Made by a program: the position numbers and the translations under genes. A model generated the notes under the pieces. It made no database searches and was not told the origin of the DNA. It saw nothing but the letters and a program-made list of their open reading frames with translations. Positions 1-8,617 of a DNA stretch of 64,000 bases are shown here, piece by piece (position 1 is the first letter of the stretch; every line of letters begins with the position of its first letter). The stretch is from Fimbriimonadales bacterium (GTDB lineage: Bacteria > Armatimonadota > Fimbriimonadia > Fimbriimonadales > ATM1), in assembly GCA_026129745.1 (NCBI GenBank), contig JAHCHL010000010.1:53575-117574 (forward strand). Direction: 5' to 3'.

Positions 1-770
1 GCCGCAATCAGCATCTTGTCTATCAATTCGTCATCGATAAGGCCTAGCTGCTCAGTAACGCCTTTTAGTGTAATCTCACGATCCGCTCGAATCATCGCCT
101 GCTCCAACAGCGTCAGTGCATCGCGAAAACCTCCATCCGCCATCCTTGCGATTGCAAGCAAAGCAGCCTTGTCGGCTGCAATAGACTCACTTCTGCATAC
201 AAACTCCAATCGGCCGATCAAGTCGGTCACCGATCCGCGGTGAAATTCGTACTTTTGGCAACGCGACCGAATCGTTATTGGAACCTTCGAATATTCTGTA
301 GTGGCAAGAATAAACACTACATGTGGTGGTGGTTCCTCGATTGTCTTAAGCAATGCGTCGAATGCTTTGTTCGATAGATCATGCACTTCGTCGATAATGT
401 AGATCTTATAGCGGCCCTCCATTGGCGCATACCGCGCATTCTCAACGATATGCTGGCGGACTTCCTCAACACCCGCCTCGCTAGCTGCGTCGAGTTCAAT
501 TACGTCACCGCCAGTACCCGAAGTGATTGAATTGCAAATGTTGCACTCATTGCAAGGCTTTGACGTTGGGCCGCTCTTGCAGTTAAGTGCTTTTGCAAGT
601 ATCCGAGCAGTGCTTGTCTTGCCGGTTCCTCTTGGACCGGTAAACAAATAAGCGTGCGCGATCTTTCCATCGTCGAGCGCAGCCTGAAGCGTCTTTACGA
701 TGTGTTGCTGACCTACCAAATCGTCAAACGACTGGCTTCGATACTTTCGATAAAGTGCCAAATGGGACAA
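1..770 (-). CDS. dnaX: DNA polymerase III subunit gamma/tau (partial, N-terminal part)
   Basis: This is the AAA+ clamp-loader subunit of the replicative polymerase, which loads the beta clamp on DNA. The visible part begins ALYRKYRSQSFDDLVGQ and carries Walker A GPRGTGKTST, a zinc-binding set C-x8-C-x2-C-x2-C (ending CNECNIC), Walker B/DEVH (IIDEVHDL), the TIEEPPPHVVFILATTE stretch and a sensor-1-like IRSRCQ. The gene runs off the left edge, so the C-terminal gamma/tau part is not seen. There is no ATG start. A TTG at 770 has GGAG seven bases upstream and gives MSHLALYRKY; a second in-frame TTG at 761 would start directly at ALYRKY. I prefer 770 because of the spacing. The Shine-Dalgarno sequence lies a few bases after the 3' end of the SRP RNA gene, so the two are probably cotranscribed. 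Confidence 0.95.
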   Translation of the reverse strand, partial: MSHLALYRKYRSQSFDDLVGQQHIVKTLQAALDDGKIAHAYLFTGPRGTGKTSTARILAKALNCKSGPTSKPCNECNICNSITSGTGGDVIELDAASEAGVEEVRQHIVENARYAPMEGRYKIYIIDEVHDLSNKAFDALLKTIEEPPPHVVFILATTEYSKVPITIRSRCQKYEFHRGSVTDLIGRLEFVCRSESIAADKAALLAIARMADGGFRDALTLLEQAMIRADREITLKGVTEQLGLIDDELIDKMLIA

Positions 771-784
771 GCGGCTTCTCCAAA

Positions 785-882
<98 letters not shown>

Positions 883-890
883 GTTGCCCT

Positions 891-896
891 ATGATA
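891..896 (-). promoter_or_regulatory. -10 box of the SRP RNA promoter
   Basis: TATCAT on the minus strand ends eight bases before the first base of the SRP RNA terminal helix, as expected for a sigma70-type promoter. I see no convincing -35 hexamer at 16-18 bases. The assignment rests on position relative to the well-defined RNA. Confidence 0.5.
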
Positions 897-928
897 GCAC
901 CGTGCCAAGCTTCGAGCCGCCCGTCCCA

Positions 929-2266
929 TCAGTTGCGTAATGGAGCTCGCGGGATCCTCTCGATCACGTCGCTCTGCTCCCGGACTTCGACGTCGATGAA
1001 CCCTTCGGATCTGAGCACACCTTCGAGCCGGTAATTGCCACGTCGCAGGATCATGTCCCTGGGGATTTCAAACGCTGCATAAAGCCAATGGTGATTCCGT
1101 TCCTTATCGAAAACGTAGTAACGCTTATCCGTCATGCCTTCGCCATCCCAACCGACTTTGTCCTGAATGTGGTGGGGCGCGGTTCTGGGGTTGAACATGA
1201 ACTCGACTACAACTGTATCTGCTTTGAACGGATACATAGTGGGATTCCTGCTCATGTCGATTTTGCGGTCAAACCGATTGTTTTGAGTATACAGAGAGTC
1301 GAGCATGTACGTTCTTCCCTTGTCTAGCTCAAAGTCCATGCTTGGAGCAGGCTCCCACGGTATTTCAAAACCTTTGTCCCGAATTACGCACCGAATTCTT
1401 GCGCCTGTCGCCGGAATTCCCCAAGTTCCGCTAACTCGAACAACTTTCGGTTGGAGCACTTCGATTTTCACCGTGAAATTCAGATCGACTGGATTCTGTG
1501 TATCGTAGTCATATTGATCATAGACTCCAGCTCGTCGTCCAAAGACGCCCCTTGATGTCATCCTAATGAGGAGATTGTTCAAGTTGTTGGCCATGACATC
1601 GTACTGAGTTTCGTCGCTGCGATCGCCAGTAAGCTCGAATCGCGTTTGGTAATCCTTTTCGAGTGTGGCGTACCAGTCGACGGCTTTGTCAAGTTGCCCA
1701 GCCTTCAGGTAAGCGTTGGCAAGTATGCCTCTCAAAGCAGGCAGAACGTCCGGCTTTTGGACAGATTGCTCAAACCATCTGACTGCCTCAGGAAAATTGT
1801 CGTCAACCTTATGATAGTAAATCCAACCCGTCTCATGAAAGAGGCGATACGTATCTGGATTCTGAACCACACCCTCTTCGAGCAAGCGAAGTGCGATGGG
1901 AATGTAACGGCGGTCTGAGCGGTTCTGTTCGTCAGTGAAGTTGTAGGCTATATGCCATGCACCGGATGAGTACACTTCCATTTGGCGTGGATCGAGCCAT
2001 GTTATCAATCTAACAAGAGGCAAGATCGCATCGAACTGTCCATTGTGGAAGTACTCGTCACATTGCACCCAGAGGATTCCTGCGACCATCTGGCGAAGTC
2101 CCGACATCGAAGCGAGCAATTGGTCAACTGAAAGCCCTTCGGCTATGCCAGTGTTTCCCGTGCTGTAGTCGCGCTTCCAAGTCGGATACATAGATTGGGA
2201 GATAGCCGCCTGAGCGATGAATGCTCCGGCAAGTACGCCAATCAGAACTCCTCGCTTCTTCGCCAT
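929..2266 (-). CDS. TPR-repeat protein, third gene of an ABC exporter operon
   Basis: A 445-residue protein with an N-terminal hydrophobic segment (MAKKRGVLIGVLAGAFIAQ), a signal anchor or signal peptide, so it probably sits outside the cytoplasmic membrane. Residues of about 60-210 look like degenerate tetratricopeptide helices (for example ILANAYLKAGQLDKAVDWYATL). The C-terminal half is beta-rich, without a family I recognise. It starts three bases after the permease stop, with the purine-rich end of the permease gene as ribosome binding site. It is probably translated together with the transporter and may be an accessory factor, but the function is unknown. Confidence 0.8.
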   Translation of the reverse strand: MAKKRGVLIGVLAGAFIAQAAISQSMYPTWKRDYSTGNTGIAEGLSVDQLLASMSGLRQMVAGILWVQCDEYFHNGQFDAILPLVRLITWLDPRQMEVYSSGAWHIAYNFTDEQNRSDRRYIPIALRLLEEGVVQNPDTYRLFHETGWIYYHKVDDNFPEAVRWFEQSVQKPDVLPALRGILANAYLKAGQLDKAVDWYATLEKDYQTRFELTGDRSDETQYDVMANNLNNLLIRMTSRGVFGRRAGVYDQYDYDTQNPVDLNFTVKIEVLQPKVVRVSGTWGIPATGARIRCVIRDKGFEIPWEPAPSMDFELDKGRTYMLDSLYTQNNRFDRKIDMSRNPTMYPFKADTVVVEFMFNPRTAPHHIQDKVGWDGEGMTDKRYYVFDKERNHHWLYAAFEIPRDMILRRGNYRLEGVLRSEGFIDVEVREQSDVIERIPRAPLRN

Positions 2267-2269
2267 TAC

Positions 2270-3064
2270 CTAAACCTCTTTCCTATCGAAAACAAGAACT
2301 GAGAGAATCAGCAGAATGCCAATATATGCAAGGGCATAGAGCATTCCCTGAGTCATATAGACAAGTTCACTGCCGCCGATTCTTGTGCCAGCTTCCGATG
2401 CGGCGTTCGTCGAGATGTCGAGTGTGCTGAAGTTAGGTACTGCATAGTGCGCAATCTTTGTAATGACTTGCATTGCCGGCTGGTTTCCGCGCTCACCGAG
2501 CGCCTCAAAGAGCGGATTAAGCAAAGTCCCAAAAACAAACACCAGGCCTGTCAGGAAGAAATTGACGACTGGTGTGACGAACGTTGAGAAGAACATCGCA
2601 ACGGCTGCCAAGAGGCTCATCTGGAACACCAGCATGATCGATGACCGGATGATTGGGCCAAGATCCTTCATGTCGAAGGTCTGTTGCTGAATCACGAATG
2701 CTACAAGCAACACCAGCGTCATCATTCCGATCATCAGCGTGAGTGCGCCAACAGACCCGAAGAACTTGCCCAGCAGAAACTGATAGCGCTGAACCGGCTT
2801 GCTGAGTATCGTGTAGATTGTGCGCCGTTCGACTTCATTTGGCAGCAAGTAAACGGTCAAGGTTACTGCTAGGATTGCAGAAGTAATCTTTAGAATACCA
2901 AGCGTCATCTGAATCAGAACCATCCTCTCGCCTCGCGGAGTTAGCTGGTTCAGGCTGGGGGAGATGATAAGAAAGGCCAAACCTACCATCAAAATAATCA
3001 GGAGGACGCGTCGCCGAATAGCCTCGCCAAGAGTCGTGCTGGCTATTGCTAGAATCTGACTCAT
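2270..3064 (-). CDS. ABC-2 type transporter permease
   Basis: A 264-residue integral membrane protein with about six hydrophobic segments, the typical size of an ABC-2 exporter permease. The first segment follows SQILAIASTTLGEAIRRR, a usual start for this family, and the motif LPNEVERRTIYTILSKPVQR is the characteristic cytoplasmic coupling helix. Its ATG overlaps the stop of the ATPase gene upstream by four bases (ATGA), so the two subunits are translationally coupled. The substrate cannot be read from sequence; members of this family export drugs, lipids, sodium or bacteriocins. Confidence 0.9.
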   Translation of the reverse strand: MSQILAIASTTLGEAIRRRVLLIILMVGLAFLIISPSLNQLTPRGERMVLIQMTLGILKITSAILAVTLTVYLLPNEVERRTIYTILSKPVQRYQFLLGKFFGSVGALTLMIGMMTLVLLVAFVIQQQTFDMKDLGPIIRSSIMLVFQMSLLAAVAMFFSTFVTPVVNFFLTGLVFVFGTLLNPLFEALGERGNQPAMQVITKIAHYAVPNFSTLDISTNAASEAGTRIGGSELVYMTQGMLYALAYIGILLILSVLVFDRKEV

Positions 3065-4005
3065 CGTGCATCCTCCCTCTTGATTCGTTCCGTCGCTCGA
3101 GTTACCGTCTCAACGAATAGGTCCTCAAGACGCTTCCTCCGGGGAATCACACTGATTACTCGACCCCCAGCGGTACGGATCGCATCGAGGAAACCATCGG
3201 AGCCAGCAGAATCTGGCGCATCGATGATCAGTCTTCCCCCGTGATTAGAAACGATCACTCCATCAGTTCTAAGTGAATCTACGGCACCGTCTGGGACCCC
3301 TTCCGCCTGGATCTCTATTCTTCCACCCTTTAGCAGGTCGTCGAGCTTGCCTTGCTGCTCGACCTTTCCCTTATTGAGAATGGCAACTCGGTCGCAAATC
3401 CTTTCAACGTCAGACAATTCGTGGCTCGAAATAAAGACCGTCTTGCCTTCATCCCTCATTTGGAGGATTAGGTCGCGAATCTCGACATGGGCAATCGGAT
3501 CGAGACCCGCCGTCGGTTCGTCGAGAAAGAGAAGAACCGGGTCGTTCAGCAAGCTTTGCGCAAGCCCAATCCGCTGCTGCATTCCTTTTGAATATTGCGA
3601 AATGGTTTTGGCTCCATCTGAGGCGAGGTTGACCTTCTCAAGTAGTGCCGTTGCTTTCGCCGCCCGCTCCGCGGGACCGATGTTGAACAGCTTCGCATAG
3701 AAATTCAGGATCTCCATCCCGGTCATATGCTCGTAGTAGTACGGCTTTTCTGGGAGGTAGCTGATCTTTCGGTGTATCTCCATATCACCGACTTCCTTGC
3801 CAAGCAACCACGCTTGCCCGGAAGAGGGGTAAGAGATGCCGAGCAACATCTTGATAGTGCTTGTCTTTCCTGCACCGTTTGGTCCGAGGAAGCCATATAT
3901 CTCGCCCTCCTCGACTTCTATGTTCAGGTTGTCTACAACGTTGACCGATCCGCTTCGAGTGCGGTAGGTTTTTGTCAGGTTCTCAGTCTTAATGGCTGTT
4001 GGCAC
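3061..4005 (-). CDS. ABC transporter ATP-binding protein
   Basis: A 314-residue nucleotide-binding subunit. Walker A GPNGAGKTST is at residues 41-50, the signature YSKGMQQR (non-canonical LSGGQ) at about 138-145, Walker B LLFLDEP at about 158-164, followed by the D-loop AGLDP and a switch histidine (SSHELSDVE). This variant signature and a roughly 100-residue C-terminal extension are typical of ATPases that work with ABC-2 permeases. The start is GTG with AAGG nine bases upstream. It is the first gene of the operon ATPase-permease-TPR protein. Confidence 0.95.
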   Translation of the reverse strand: MPTAIKTENLTKTYRTRSGSVNVVDNLNIEVEEGEIYGFLGPNGAGKTSTIKMLLGISYPSSGQAWLLGKEVGDMEIHRKISYLPEKPYYYEHMTGMEILNFYAKLFNIGPAERAAKATALLEKVNLASDGAKTISQYSKGMQQRIGLAQSLLNDPVLLFLDEPTAGLDPIAHVEIRDLILQMRDEGKTVFISSHELSDVERICDRVAILNKGKVEQQGKLDDLLKGGRIEIQAEGVPDGAVDSLRTDGVIVSNHGGRLIIDAPDSAGSDGFLDAIRTAGGRVISVIPRRKRLEDLFVETVTRATERIKREDAR

Positions 4006-4051
4006 GCAGTTCTACCTTCAAACAATTGATGGGCAATCTTAGGGACGCGAA

Positions 4052-4057
4052 AGTATA
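4052..4057 (-). promoter_or_regulatory. Possible -10 box for the ABC exporter operon
   Basis: TATACT on the minus strand lies about 50 bases before the ATPase start codon. No good -35 element is visible at 16-18 bases; a TTGCCG lies 20 bases upstream. Offered only as a candidate. Confidence 0.3.
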
Positions 4058-4193
4058 CCGCCGGGTCTCCCGGACGTCGGCAAGGCCTCCCACTCCATAC
4101 GCTTCGAGCGGCAAAATGGTCCCGCCAGGCCCCAGAAATGCAAAATTTTCTAGTGAAAGTAAAAAAAGACGTCACTTTTCGCGTTAACGCCGT

Positions 4194-4199
4194 CATAAT
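4194..4199 (+). promoter_or_regulatory. -10 box for the structured RNA at 4206
   Basis: CATAAT, preceded at 17 bases by the poor hexamer GTCACT. The predicted first transcribed base (about 4206) coincides with the first base of a perfect 7-bp stem, which supports this as the transcription start of the RNA described next. Confidence 0.4.
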
Positions 4200-4205
4200 G
4201 GTAAG

Positions 4206-4326
4206 GCCATCGGTCGAGACCCCGAGGAAGGTTCAAACTACCGGAATGGGCCCAACGGTCGATGGCAAAAGCTTGCGGGAACGTGCTTTGCTCTCCTTTC
4301 GGCGTTCCCGCACTTTTTATTTTTTG
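4206..4326 (+). ncRNA. Candidate structured RNA (riboswitch-like leader or sRNA)
   Basis: The 343-base gap 4006-4348 between the divergent ABC ATPase and dehydrogenase genes contains this element. It opens with stem GCCATCG (4206-4212) pairing perfectly with CGATGGC (4260-4266) and enclosing a possible inner hairpin (ACCG/CGGT). It ends with a strong intrinsic terminator. The order closed multiloop, terminator, then a start codon 23 bases later is that of a transcription-attenuating riboswitch; a free-standing sRNA of about 120 nt is the alternative. It did not match any class I could compare from memory (TPP, glycine, SAM, SAH, B12, THF, ZTP, c-di-GMP, SRP, RNase P). The rest of the gap, 4006-4193, shows nothing else beyond the weak -10 boxes. 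Confidence 0.5.
4275..4326 (+). terminator. Intrinsic terminator upstream of the dehydrogenase gene
   Basis: GCGGGAACG (4275-4283) pairs perfectly with CGTTCCCGC (4303-4311) around a 19-base loop and is followed by ACTTTTTATTTTTTG. Its place just before, rather than after, a gene implies attenuation or the end of a small RNA. Confidence 0.85.
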
Positions 4327-4348
4327 AGGGTCGGTAGACTCGTTTCCC

Positions 4349-5335
4349 ATGAAGGCTCTCTTTACTGAGTGCAAGGAAGGGGACTTGGAGTTCTATCCCT
4401 CCGCTCTTCAAGGGATTGAAGTCGAAGCCACCACACTCTCTCTCAAAGAGATCCACCCAGATCCCGAAACTAGTGTCCTCTCGGTCATGGTCCACAGTCC
4501 GGTTGGGGAAGTCGAAATGGAGCAATTGCCCAAGCTGCGCCTAATCACGACTCGTTCGACTGGCTTCGATCATATCGACTTGATTACTGCCTCCAAGAAG
4601 GGCATCGTGGTCTGCAATATCCCGGACTATGGGTCGCGAACAATAGCAGAACACACAATTTTGCTTCTCCTGGCGATCATGCGCAGACTCCCCGCGGCCA
4701 GGGCTCCTATCGAGAGTGGCCGATTCAGTCTCGAAGGGCTCCTTGGGTTCGACATGTTTGGAAAGACCCTCGGTGTGGTGGGCACCGGACTGATAGGTGG
4801 CGAGGTCGCTCGGATGGCGCGGTGCCTGGGCTTGCGCACCATCGGGTTCGATCCCCAACCGATCCCTGGAAAAGTCGACCAGTACGTCACCCTCGAAGCT
4901 CTCCTTTCTGAATCTGACGCCATTGCCATTTGTTGTCCGTTGAATCCACAAACACGCCATATGATCGGAAGGGAGGAATTTCGGAAGATGAAGCGCGGCG
5001 TGTTTATCGTCAACACTGCAAGGGGCGCGATTATCGACAGCTCAGCACTTCTGAACGCATTGGAATCCGGTCATGTAGCATGCGCTGGACTTGATGTGCT
5101 TGAACGCGAAGACTTAATGCGAATCGGCGCGAATGCACTAAACCAATACTCGATGACTGAAGAAGAAAAGGCAATCGTTTCTATCAATCTGAGACTTATG
5201 AAGCATCCAAACGTGCTGGTGACACCGCATATGGCTTTCTACACACAAGAAGCGAGACAACGAATCAGAACGCAAACTGTTGAGAACATATTAAGCTTTT
5301 TGAAGGGTAAACCCATTCGAGTCGTCAATCAATAG
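4349..5335 (+). CDS. D-2-hydroxyacid dehydrogenase, NAD-dependent (D-lactate dehydrogenase-like)
   Basis: A 328-residue cytoplasmic enzyme of the D-isomer-specific 2-hydroxyacid dehydrogenase family, which interconverts a 2-oxoacid and its D-2-hydroxyacid. The NAD-binding GTGLIG lies at residues 145-150. The catalytic arginine is in VNTARGAIID (R225), the acid in the LDVLEREDL stretch and the histidine in TPHMAFY (H294). The insert after the acid and the ending resemble D-lactate dehydrogenases more than phosphoglycerate dehydrogenases, but the substrate is not settled. The Shine-Dalgarno sequence is weak. The leader carries a structured RNA and terminator. Its 3' end overlaps the convergent cotransporter gene by seven bases. 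Confidence 0.9.
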   Translation: MKALFTECKEGDLEFYPSALQGIEVEATTLSLKEIHPDPETSVLSVMVHSPVGEVEMEQLPKLRLITTRSTGFDHIDLITASKKGIVVCNIPDYGSRTIAEHTILLLLAIMRRLPAARAPIESGRFSLEGLLGFDMFGKTLGVVGTGLIGGEVARMARCLGLRTIGFDPQPIPGKVDQYVTLEALLSESDAIAICCPLNPQTRHMIGREEFRKMKRGVFIVNTARGAIIDSSALLNALESGHVACAGLDVLEREDLMRIGANALNQYSMTEEEKAIVSINLRLMKHPNVLVTPHMAFYTQEARQRIRTQTVENILSFLKGKPIRVVNQ

Positions 5336-6909
5336 GCGACTTGGTCGTCAATGGTCTCTGGACCATAGAGATAGAAAGCCGTTCTTCCGACGTGCCTTAG
5401 GCATTGATCAGCCCATCGAATGAAGTCCAAGTGTGCAAAGGACTCTTCGGGATTCGCTTTGCCAATTGCCGTGTCCGATAGAACCTGATGCCTTGCGTCT
5501 CTAAGCAAGTCTCGAACCGACCCGATGATGGTTTCGCTTCCAGTTGCAGGTCGGCTGTCGTCCGAACGGTTGCTTGTGTTCAACAACTCGAATGCCCTGG
5601 CAAGAGAAACTTGGATCTCAGAGTCCAAAGACTCTGGAACTCGCTGCATGACCAACAAGAGCTTTGATAGTTCGGCAAGATGATCGACAGCGTGTAGGTT
5701 TGCCACATGCCGTTTGTGATCAACCTGTGAGTTTGGATCTATTACAGTTGCTGCCATAAACTTGCGCACAGCTTCGAGAGCCTGCATGGTGTTCTTTGCT
5801 GTCCTCTCAGCTTCTGCCCGGCCGTTCTGGCGTCGGATCACCGTTGCTCCTACCTTGCCTATTTCTGCCGCAATGTCTGCCAGCGTTCGCTTTGCAGCCT
5901 CAATGGCTACGGGGCCTGTTTGGGTGACACTTCGGTCAAGGCGAGACACCAGTGGCGACTTAGTTTCTGGGATCAACCGTCCGACCCACATCGAAAACGG
6001 ACGAACGAGAGGCAGAAAGATCAGTACGCCAATTGCGTTGAATGCCGTATGAAACGCGGCAATGCTGACGGCGGCCGGATCACTAGGAATCGCCGTGCGC
6101 ACCGCTTCCGAGATCGTTCCCAATGCAGGTAGTGCAAGCACTGCGATAACTCCGGTGCCCAAATTGAACAAGATGTGAGCAAGGGCTGTTCTCTTAGCTG
6201 CAGCTGATGCCCCTATCGCAGCAATTGCAGCGGTTACCGTCGTTCCGATGTTTTGACCAATGACAAGGGCACCAGCCTGGTGCAATCCGATGGCGCCTGC
6301 ATTCAAGGCCGTCAATGTCGTCGCCACGGCTGCGCTAGAAGACTGCATAACGATCGTCATCGCTGCGCCAACTGCGATGAGTGCCAAGACCTCAACGATG
6401 CCGCTGCCCACAAACTTTTGGAGATCGAATCTTGTGGACAAGTCCGCCATGCCTTCCTGCAACGTGTCGATTCCGACAAAGATCAGCCCGAAACCCGCGA
6501 GTGCGGTCCCGAACGCTCTGAGCCTTCCGTGACCAAACATCCGGAATCCAACACCAACTCCAACAAGCGGCAAGGCGACGATAGAAACACTGAATTTCAG
6601 CCCCAGCAACGAAACGATCCAACCCGTACTTGTGGTGCCGAGATTTGCTCCAATAATGATGGAAACGGCGCTGGTCAACGAAATTAACCCCGCACTGACG
6701 AAACCGATCGTCATCACCGTCGTAGCGCTCGATGATTGAACGACCGCCGTAATACCGACGCCCGCGAGAAATCCACGTATCGAGCCGCCGGTCAGCTTTG
6801 TGAGCGCCCGCCGAAGCGCGTCGCCGGCCAGGCTCTTAAGGCCCTCGGTCAACTGCGACATGCCCAAAATGAAGAGGCCGACACCGCCAAGAAGATATGC
6901 GACCATCAT
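5329..6909 (-). CDS. Na+/phosphate cotransporter family protein with PhoU-like C-terminus
   Basis: A 526-residue membrane transporter of the NptA/PNaS family. Two inverted PNaS repeats each carry the signature QSSSA (residues 58-62 and 189-193), which forms the substrate and sodium site. About nine hydrophobic segments fill residues 1-310. Residues of about 325-526 are soluble and helical, as in homologues carrying a PhoU-like domain. The role is sodium-coupled phosphate uptake, or efflux as reported for some bacterial members. The 5' leader contains a three-tier hairpin (6966-7030). Confidence 0.93.
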   Translation of the reverse strand: MMVAYLLGGVGLFILGMSQLTEGLKSLAGDALRRALTKLTGGSIRGFLAGVGITAVVQSSSATTVMTIGFVSAGLISLTSAVSIIIGANLGTTSTGWIVSLLGLKFSVSIVALPLVGVGVGFRMFGHGRLRAFGTALAGFGLIFVGIDTLQEGMADLSTRFDLQKFVGSGIVEVLALIAVGAAMTIVMQSSSAAVATTLTALNAGAIGLHQAGALVIGQNIGTTVTAAIAAIGASAAAKRTALAHILFNLGTGVIAVLALPALGTISEAVRTAIPSDPAAVSIAAFHTAFNAIGVLIFLPLVRPFSMWVGRLIPETKSPLVSRLDRSVTQTGPVAIEAAKRTLADIAAEIGKVGATVIRRQNGRAEAERTAKNTMQALEAVRKFMAATVIDPNSQVDHKRHVANLHAVDHLAELSKLLLVMQRVPESLDSEIQVSLARAFELLNTSNRSDDSRPATGSETIIGSVRDLLRDARHQVLSDTAIGKANPEESFAHLDFIRWADQCLRHVGRTAFYLYGPETIDDQVAY

Positions 6910-6965
6910 TTGAGTCGCACTCTACCGCGCCTTTGGAATGAGTCCTAAGTCATTGAACTAAGCGG

Positions 6966-7030
6966 AGGGGCGGTTGCAGTGGACGCGCCGATAGTCATTG
7001 AGGCGCATATGCCACACCCTCACCGCCCCT
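6966..7030. other. Nested three-stem inverted repeat between trpF and the Na/Pi cotransporter gene
   Basis: Three nested perfect arms are visible: AGGGGCGGT (6966-6974) with ACCGCCCCT (7022-7030), GTGG (6979-6982) with CCAC (7012-7015), and GCGCC (6985-6989) with GGCGC (7002-7006). Together they make a 65-base hairpin with small internal loops. It lies after the trpF stop and before the cotransporter start, both on the minus strand. No T tract follows it, so it is either a Rho-independent-like barrier or a leader structure. Confidence 0.6.
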
Positions 7031-7038
7031 TCGCCCTA

Positions 7039-7719
7039 TTAGGCTGCCTGCGGCAAATCAGAACTGGATGAGAGTCGCCAAAGGTCGTTGTCGGCATCTC
7101 TCACCGCTTCCATAAAGGCCCGAAGCTTGCCGTGGTCCTTAACGCCTGGTGCAGACTCAACCCCTTCGCACACATCAACAGCGTACGGCTTGACTTTCCT
7201 AATAGCTTCCCCAACGGTGTCTGGAGTCAATCCGCCTGCAAGGATCACAGGAAGCCTGCATGCCTGCACGAATTCTGCGGCAACTTCCCAATTCAACGGA
7301 GCGCTCGAGTGATCCCAATTTGGAATGAATGTGTCAAGCAAGAATGCTGAAGCAACGCGCTGAATCTCGAGCAGTTCATCGACTGTGGCCTCTGCATCCA
7401 ATCTCAATGCACGAACGTGCGCCTTCGGAGGTCCACCTCCAACACTTACGATGACTGGAAGCTTGCCCTCTTCTGACTGCAAGACGTCAAAGAATGAAAG
7501 TTGCGGCGGAAGCAAGAACTTTGGCACTCGCTGAAAGACTGCAACCATCGTTACAAATGGCGGCACATGGTGCTTTCGCTTGAACATCTCATTGTCCTGA
7601 CGGACAAATCTCGGACTCTTCGGCTCTAAAACAAGGCCGACCGCGCTCGCTCCAAAGTTAACTGCCGCTTCGAGGTCATCCCACCTCGTAACTCCACAAA
7701 TCTTGACTCGTGTCATCAT
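7039..7719 (-). CDS. trpF: Phosphoribosylanthranilate isomerase
   Basis: This TIM-barrel enzyme performs the third step of tryptophan synthesis from anthranilate (phosphoribosylanthranilate to CdRP). It is 226 residues, the usual size. It starts with the family signature VKICGVTRWDD, in which the cysteine is the general base, and ends with the phosphate-binding loops LAGGLTPDTVGEAI and DVCEGVESAPGVKD. Canonical enzymes read DVSSGVE, so CEG is a mild variation. The start is fixed by GGAGGAACC directly before ATG. No other trp gene is nearby, so it stands alone. Confidence 0.95.
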   Translation of the reverse strand: MMTRVKICGVTRWDDLEAAVNFGASAVGLVLEPKSPRFVRQDNEMFKRKHHVPPFVTMVAVFQRVPKFLLPPQLSFFDVLQSEEGKLPVIVSVGGGPPKAHVRALRLDAEATVDELLEIQRVASAFLLDTFIPNWDHSSAPLNWEVAAEFVQACRLPVILAGGLTPDTVGEAIRKVKPYAVDVCEGVESAPGVKDHGKLRAFMEAVRDADNDLWRLSSSSDLPQAA

Positions 7720-7791
7720 GGTTCCTCCGCTTTGTGGATATTCCCGCGATGTTGCGAGTGTCGGCAGGTGATATTGCCGGGAACTCGCACC

Positions 7792-8610
7792 TCATGGTTC
7801 CCAACCCCAAATTTGGTCCCAAGCCGTCATCCAATCGTTGCCACGACTGACTACTTTTAGAGGATCGACTAACTCTACTCCATGCCTACCTTTGAACTTT
7901 AATGCTGATTCAACGTTTCCGAGCTCGACTATAATTTCGCACGGTTTGCCTGGATCATAAGGTTTTGTGGATGACAAGTTGCCTAGCGCAGCCTTCGCTC
8001 CTTCTTCGATCATCTGCCGCGCACGGACGGGAGGAATCTGTCTCGCGGAGTATCTTGTCAGGCCGGTCTTGACCGCAACCGTTGTCAACCCACTTCCGAT
8101 CAATTCACGCGATTCGCGACATGTGGCTTCATCCCCGGTGACAAGCAGGATAGGAACTCCAAAGTGTCCGCAGAGTGCCGCATTGATTCCAACCTCTCCA
8201 ACGAGATCGTTGTTAAACCATAAGTTTCTCCAAGTCGTCGTGCTAATGGTGTGACACATGACACCGTCGGGCGTTCCTGCTCTCGCGTGCATCCCGACTA
8301 GAAGACATGCGTCACACCCTGATTCGAACATCTCAGAATAACGCGACCAAGCATGATGTGCAACCCACTCGCAATTTGGATCAAGCAACTCGGGGACTAA
8401 GGAATTGAATGTGTTCGGTCCGCCTGCGCCATGGCAGTCTACGACGACAATTTGCGTTGCTCCTGCTGCCTTTGCACCACGCACCGCAGCATTAATTTCT
8501 TCGGTGTAAAGTCTTCTTCCCTCTTCATACATAGAGCCGCCGTGGCTAACTTGGTCCCACACGACGATTCCGGAGACGCCCTCCATATCGGTCATGATCA
8601 ATACGCGCAT
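7792..8610 (-). CDS. M55 family D-aminopeptidase (DppA-like)
   Basis: A 272-residue zinc-dependent peptidase of family M55, whose model member is Bacillus DppA, which removes D-amino acids from peptides, probably from cell-wall turnover. The start MRVLIMTDMEGVSG carries the metal ligands D8 and E10. VVVDCHGAGG, HHAW and GMHARAGTPDGVMCHT supply the histidine ligands, and GDEATCRE resembles the conserved C-terminal part of the active site. There is no signal peptide. A perfect TATAAT ends six bases before the ATG and no Shine-Dalgarno sequence is present, so the mRNA may be leaderless. Confidence 0.93.
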   Translation of the reverse strand: MRVLIMTDMEGVSGIVVWDQVSHGGSMYEEGRRLYTEEINAAVRGAKAAGATQIVVVDCHGAGGPNTFNSLVPELLDPNCEWVAHHAWSRYSEMFESGCDACLLVGMHARAGTPDGVMCHTISTTTWRNLWFNNDLVGEVGINAALCGHFGVPILLVTGDEATCRESRELIGSGLTTVAVKTGLTRYSARQIPPVRARQMIEEGAKAALGNLSSTKPYDPGKPCEIIVELGNVESALKFKGRHGVELVDPLKVVSRGNDWMTAWDQIWGWEP

Positions 8611-8617
8611 TCGGGGA

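Noticed and set aside
4228..4245. GGTTCAAACTACC looked like the T arm of a tRNA
   Set aside because: The flanking bases cannot form the five-base T stem, and no acceptor, D or anticodon arm fits around it.
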